Positions 13,206-14,128 of a DNA stretch of 14,128 nucleotides are shown piece after piece (within the stretch, counting starts at the first letter, position 1; each line of letters opens with the position of its first letter). The position numbers were made by a program, and so were the translations under genes. Source of the DNA: Syntrophomonas sp. (GTDB lineage Bacteria > Bacillota > Syntrophomonadia > Syntrophomonadales > Syntrophomonadaceae); assembly GCA_003444615.1 (NCBI GenBank), contig DLUN01000033.1, positions 1 to 14,128 of the forward strand, in the 5' to 3' direction. The notes beneath the pieces are model-generated. The model saw only the letters and a list, made by a program, of their open reading frames with translations, had not been told where the DNA came from and did no database searches.

Positions 13206-14128
13206 GTGAAGGTTGGTATGGTTTGTTCCTCTAAACAAACTCAAATCTATAATTTGAAGAGCGGTGAGCCACAGACTAATAAATCGAATCATCCTTTGAT
13301 GGAGTGGATCAACAAGCTGTTATACAATTATCCTTATCCAGGAGACTTAAACCCTGAGAGTATTGATTGGGTTACTGATGTAGCTTTGGAACTGGAAAGA
13401 GTGTACCAGCCTAAATTCGTATTTTTAAGCTATGCCAGCTATTATTTGATATCATTGTTTACACGCCATGGGCGATTCGATAGAGATTTCTTTCTTCAGC
13501 ACCTGTTTACGGCAGTGGAGAGGTTTATCAGCCAAACAGGTATGACGCCGTTTATCTTAGGCACTGGTGGTACTATGCCTCTGGAAGGAGAGGTTGATCT
13601 AACTGAACTGGATGGCCTGGTAACAGCTAGCCGCATGGGTCCGATTTATGCCGGGCTGTACCACCCTTCGGATCGTGATTTGTATTATTTGAACCAATTG
13701 GAAGCAATCCAGATGATTCTTCCTCAGAATCGCCTTTCTCAGGTATGGAAACCGGGCAGTAGTTTTGAAGGAAGAATTCCTGATTATCTATTGGTGGCTG
13801 CTCGTGGCTTTGCCTTTTGCACTCCTGATTCCAGCAAGAAACCTTTGTATCGAGTTAATGCTCGTGATAATGCGATCCCTATATTTGCTCCTGATCCAAT
13901 CAAAAGTATTGTGGATATAGCACCTGCCATAAAAAAACGCTTACGCAAAGAAAGAGTGGCTCTGGTGGTGCTGGAGGGCATCGACCGTGAACAGTTTATG
14001 TTTGGCAGTGACAGCTGTGCTAATACCTATTCCTGGTACACCTATTTACCTGGTGAGGGTCAGTACCTGGCTATAACTACTGGCAAGCACCTGCCCGATC
14101 ACCCCTATCCTCCAGGTTACAGGGATTA
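13206..14128 (+). CDS. Unrecognised protein under the candidate Moco/Tuco riboswitch, 3' truncated
   Basis: An open frame of 307 complete codons runs without a stop to the end of the window. GTG 13206 (MKVGMVCSSK) is preceded by GGGGGAG (13193-13199); an in-frame ATG at 13191 has only the terminator T-tract in front of it. I do not recognise the family. Visible features are no signal peptide or membrane segment of note; a mixed alpha/beta character with strands such as PKFVFLSYAS and ERVALVVLEGID; a glycine stretch FILGTGGTMPLEG; and a conserved-looking tail SDSCANTYSWYTYLPGEGQYLAITTGKHLPDHPYPPGY. Some segments loosely recall alkaline-phosphatase-superfamily proteins, but I cannot support that. 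Its only context is the riboswitch and promoter ahead of it, so a link to molybdenum or tungsten cofactor or metal metabolism is a reasonable inference. Confidence 0.8.
   Translation, partial: MKVGMVCSSKQTQIYNLKSGEPQTNKSNHPLMEWINKLLYNYPYPGDLNPESIDWVTDVALELERVYQPKFVFLSYASYYLISLFTRHGRFDRDFFLQHLFTAVERFISQTGMTPFILGTGGTMPLEGEVDLTELDGLVTASRMGPIYAGLYHPSDRDLYYLNQLEAIQMILPQNRLSQVWKPGSSFEGRIPDYLLVAARGFAFCTPDSSKKPLYRVNARDNAIPIFAPDPIKSIVDIAPAIKKRLRKERVALVVLEGIDREQFMFGSDSCANTYSWYTYLPGEGQYLAITTGKHLPDHPYPPGYRD

Noticed and set aside
13784..13981. Minus-strand open frame inside the riboswitch-controlled gene
   Set aside because: The plus strand is continuously coding across it with a proper start site, so this frame is a shadow.
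1..14128. CRISPR array, tRNA or rRNA genes, prophage or phage-defence system
   Set aside because: I saw no regularly spaced repeats, no tRNA-like cloverleaf, no rRNA sequence, and no integrase, nuclease-helicase or toxin-antitoxin genes.

Overview
The window looks like a contig from a Gram-positive, Clostridia-type bacterium. Three things suggest this: near-consensus AGGAGG-type ribosome binding sites, frequent GTG and TTG starts, and a gene order (trmD, rplS, rbgA ... rnhB, ylqG-like, ylqH-like, yraN) that echoes the Bacillus/Clostridium arrangement. A selenium- or sulfur-type YedE/TusA pair and a candidate molybdenum/tungsten-cofactor riboswitch fit an anaerobe. A Syntrophomonas-like relative is my guess but is not proven. 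The first 19 bases are Tn5/Nextera adapter, so the contig comes from a shotgun library and trmD is cut by the contig edge.

Layout. Positions 20-2587 hold a translation and ribosome-biogenesis cluster: partial trmD, a TM1570-like SPOUT methyltransferase, and rplS with its own promoter and an L19-type pseudoknot leader, followed by a terminator and rbgA. Positions 2588-3277 are non-coding: a 213-bp element with 19-bp perfect inverted ends, a hairpin-rich stretch, a terminator, and a structured leader before yedE. Positions 3278-4572 carry yedE-tusA. Positions 4679-5854 encode a CapA-like lipoprotein, and 5929-7884 an Old Yellow Enzyme/iron-sulfur/FAD-NAD(P) reductase. From 7885 the housekeeping series resumes as a tight operon: rnhB, a FliK-like protein, a stand-alone FlhB C-terminal domain and yraN, then an atypical folD. 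A convergent acyl-CoA thioesterase and a divergent DUF1648 membrane protein follow.

The right end is the most unusual part. A strong promoter (12937-12964) leads into an RNA that matches the Moco/Tuco riboswitch core (13021-13113), then an intrinsic terminator (13143-13190), then an unrecognised protein that runs off the end (13206-14128). This suggests a gene of unknown function controlled by molybdenum or tungsten cofactor. Other points worth a second look are a FolD without its catalytic lysine, a ribosome-binding-site-sequestering leader before yedE, and the block of unrelated genes between rbgA and rnhB.
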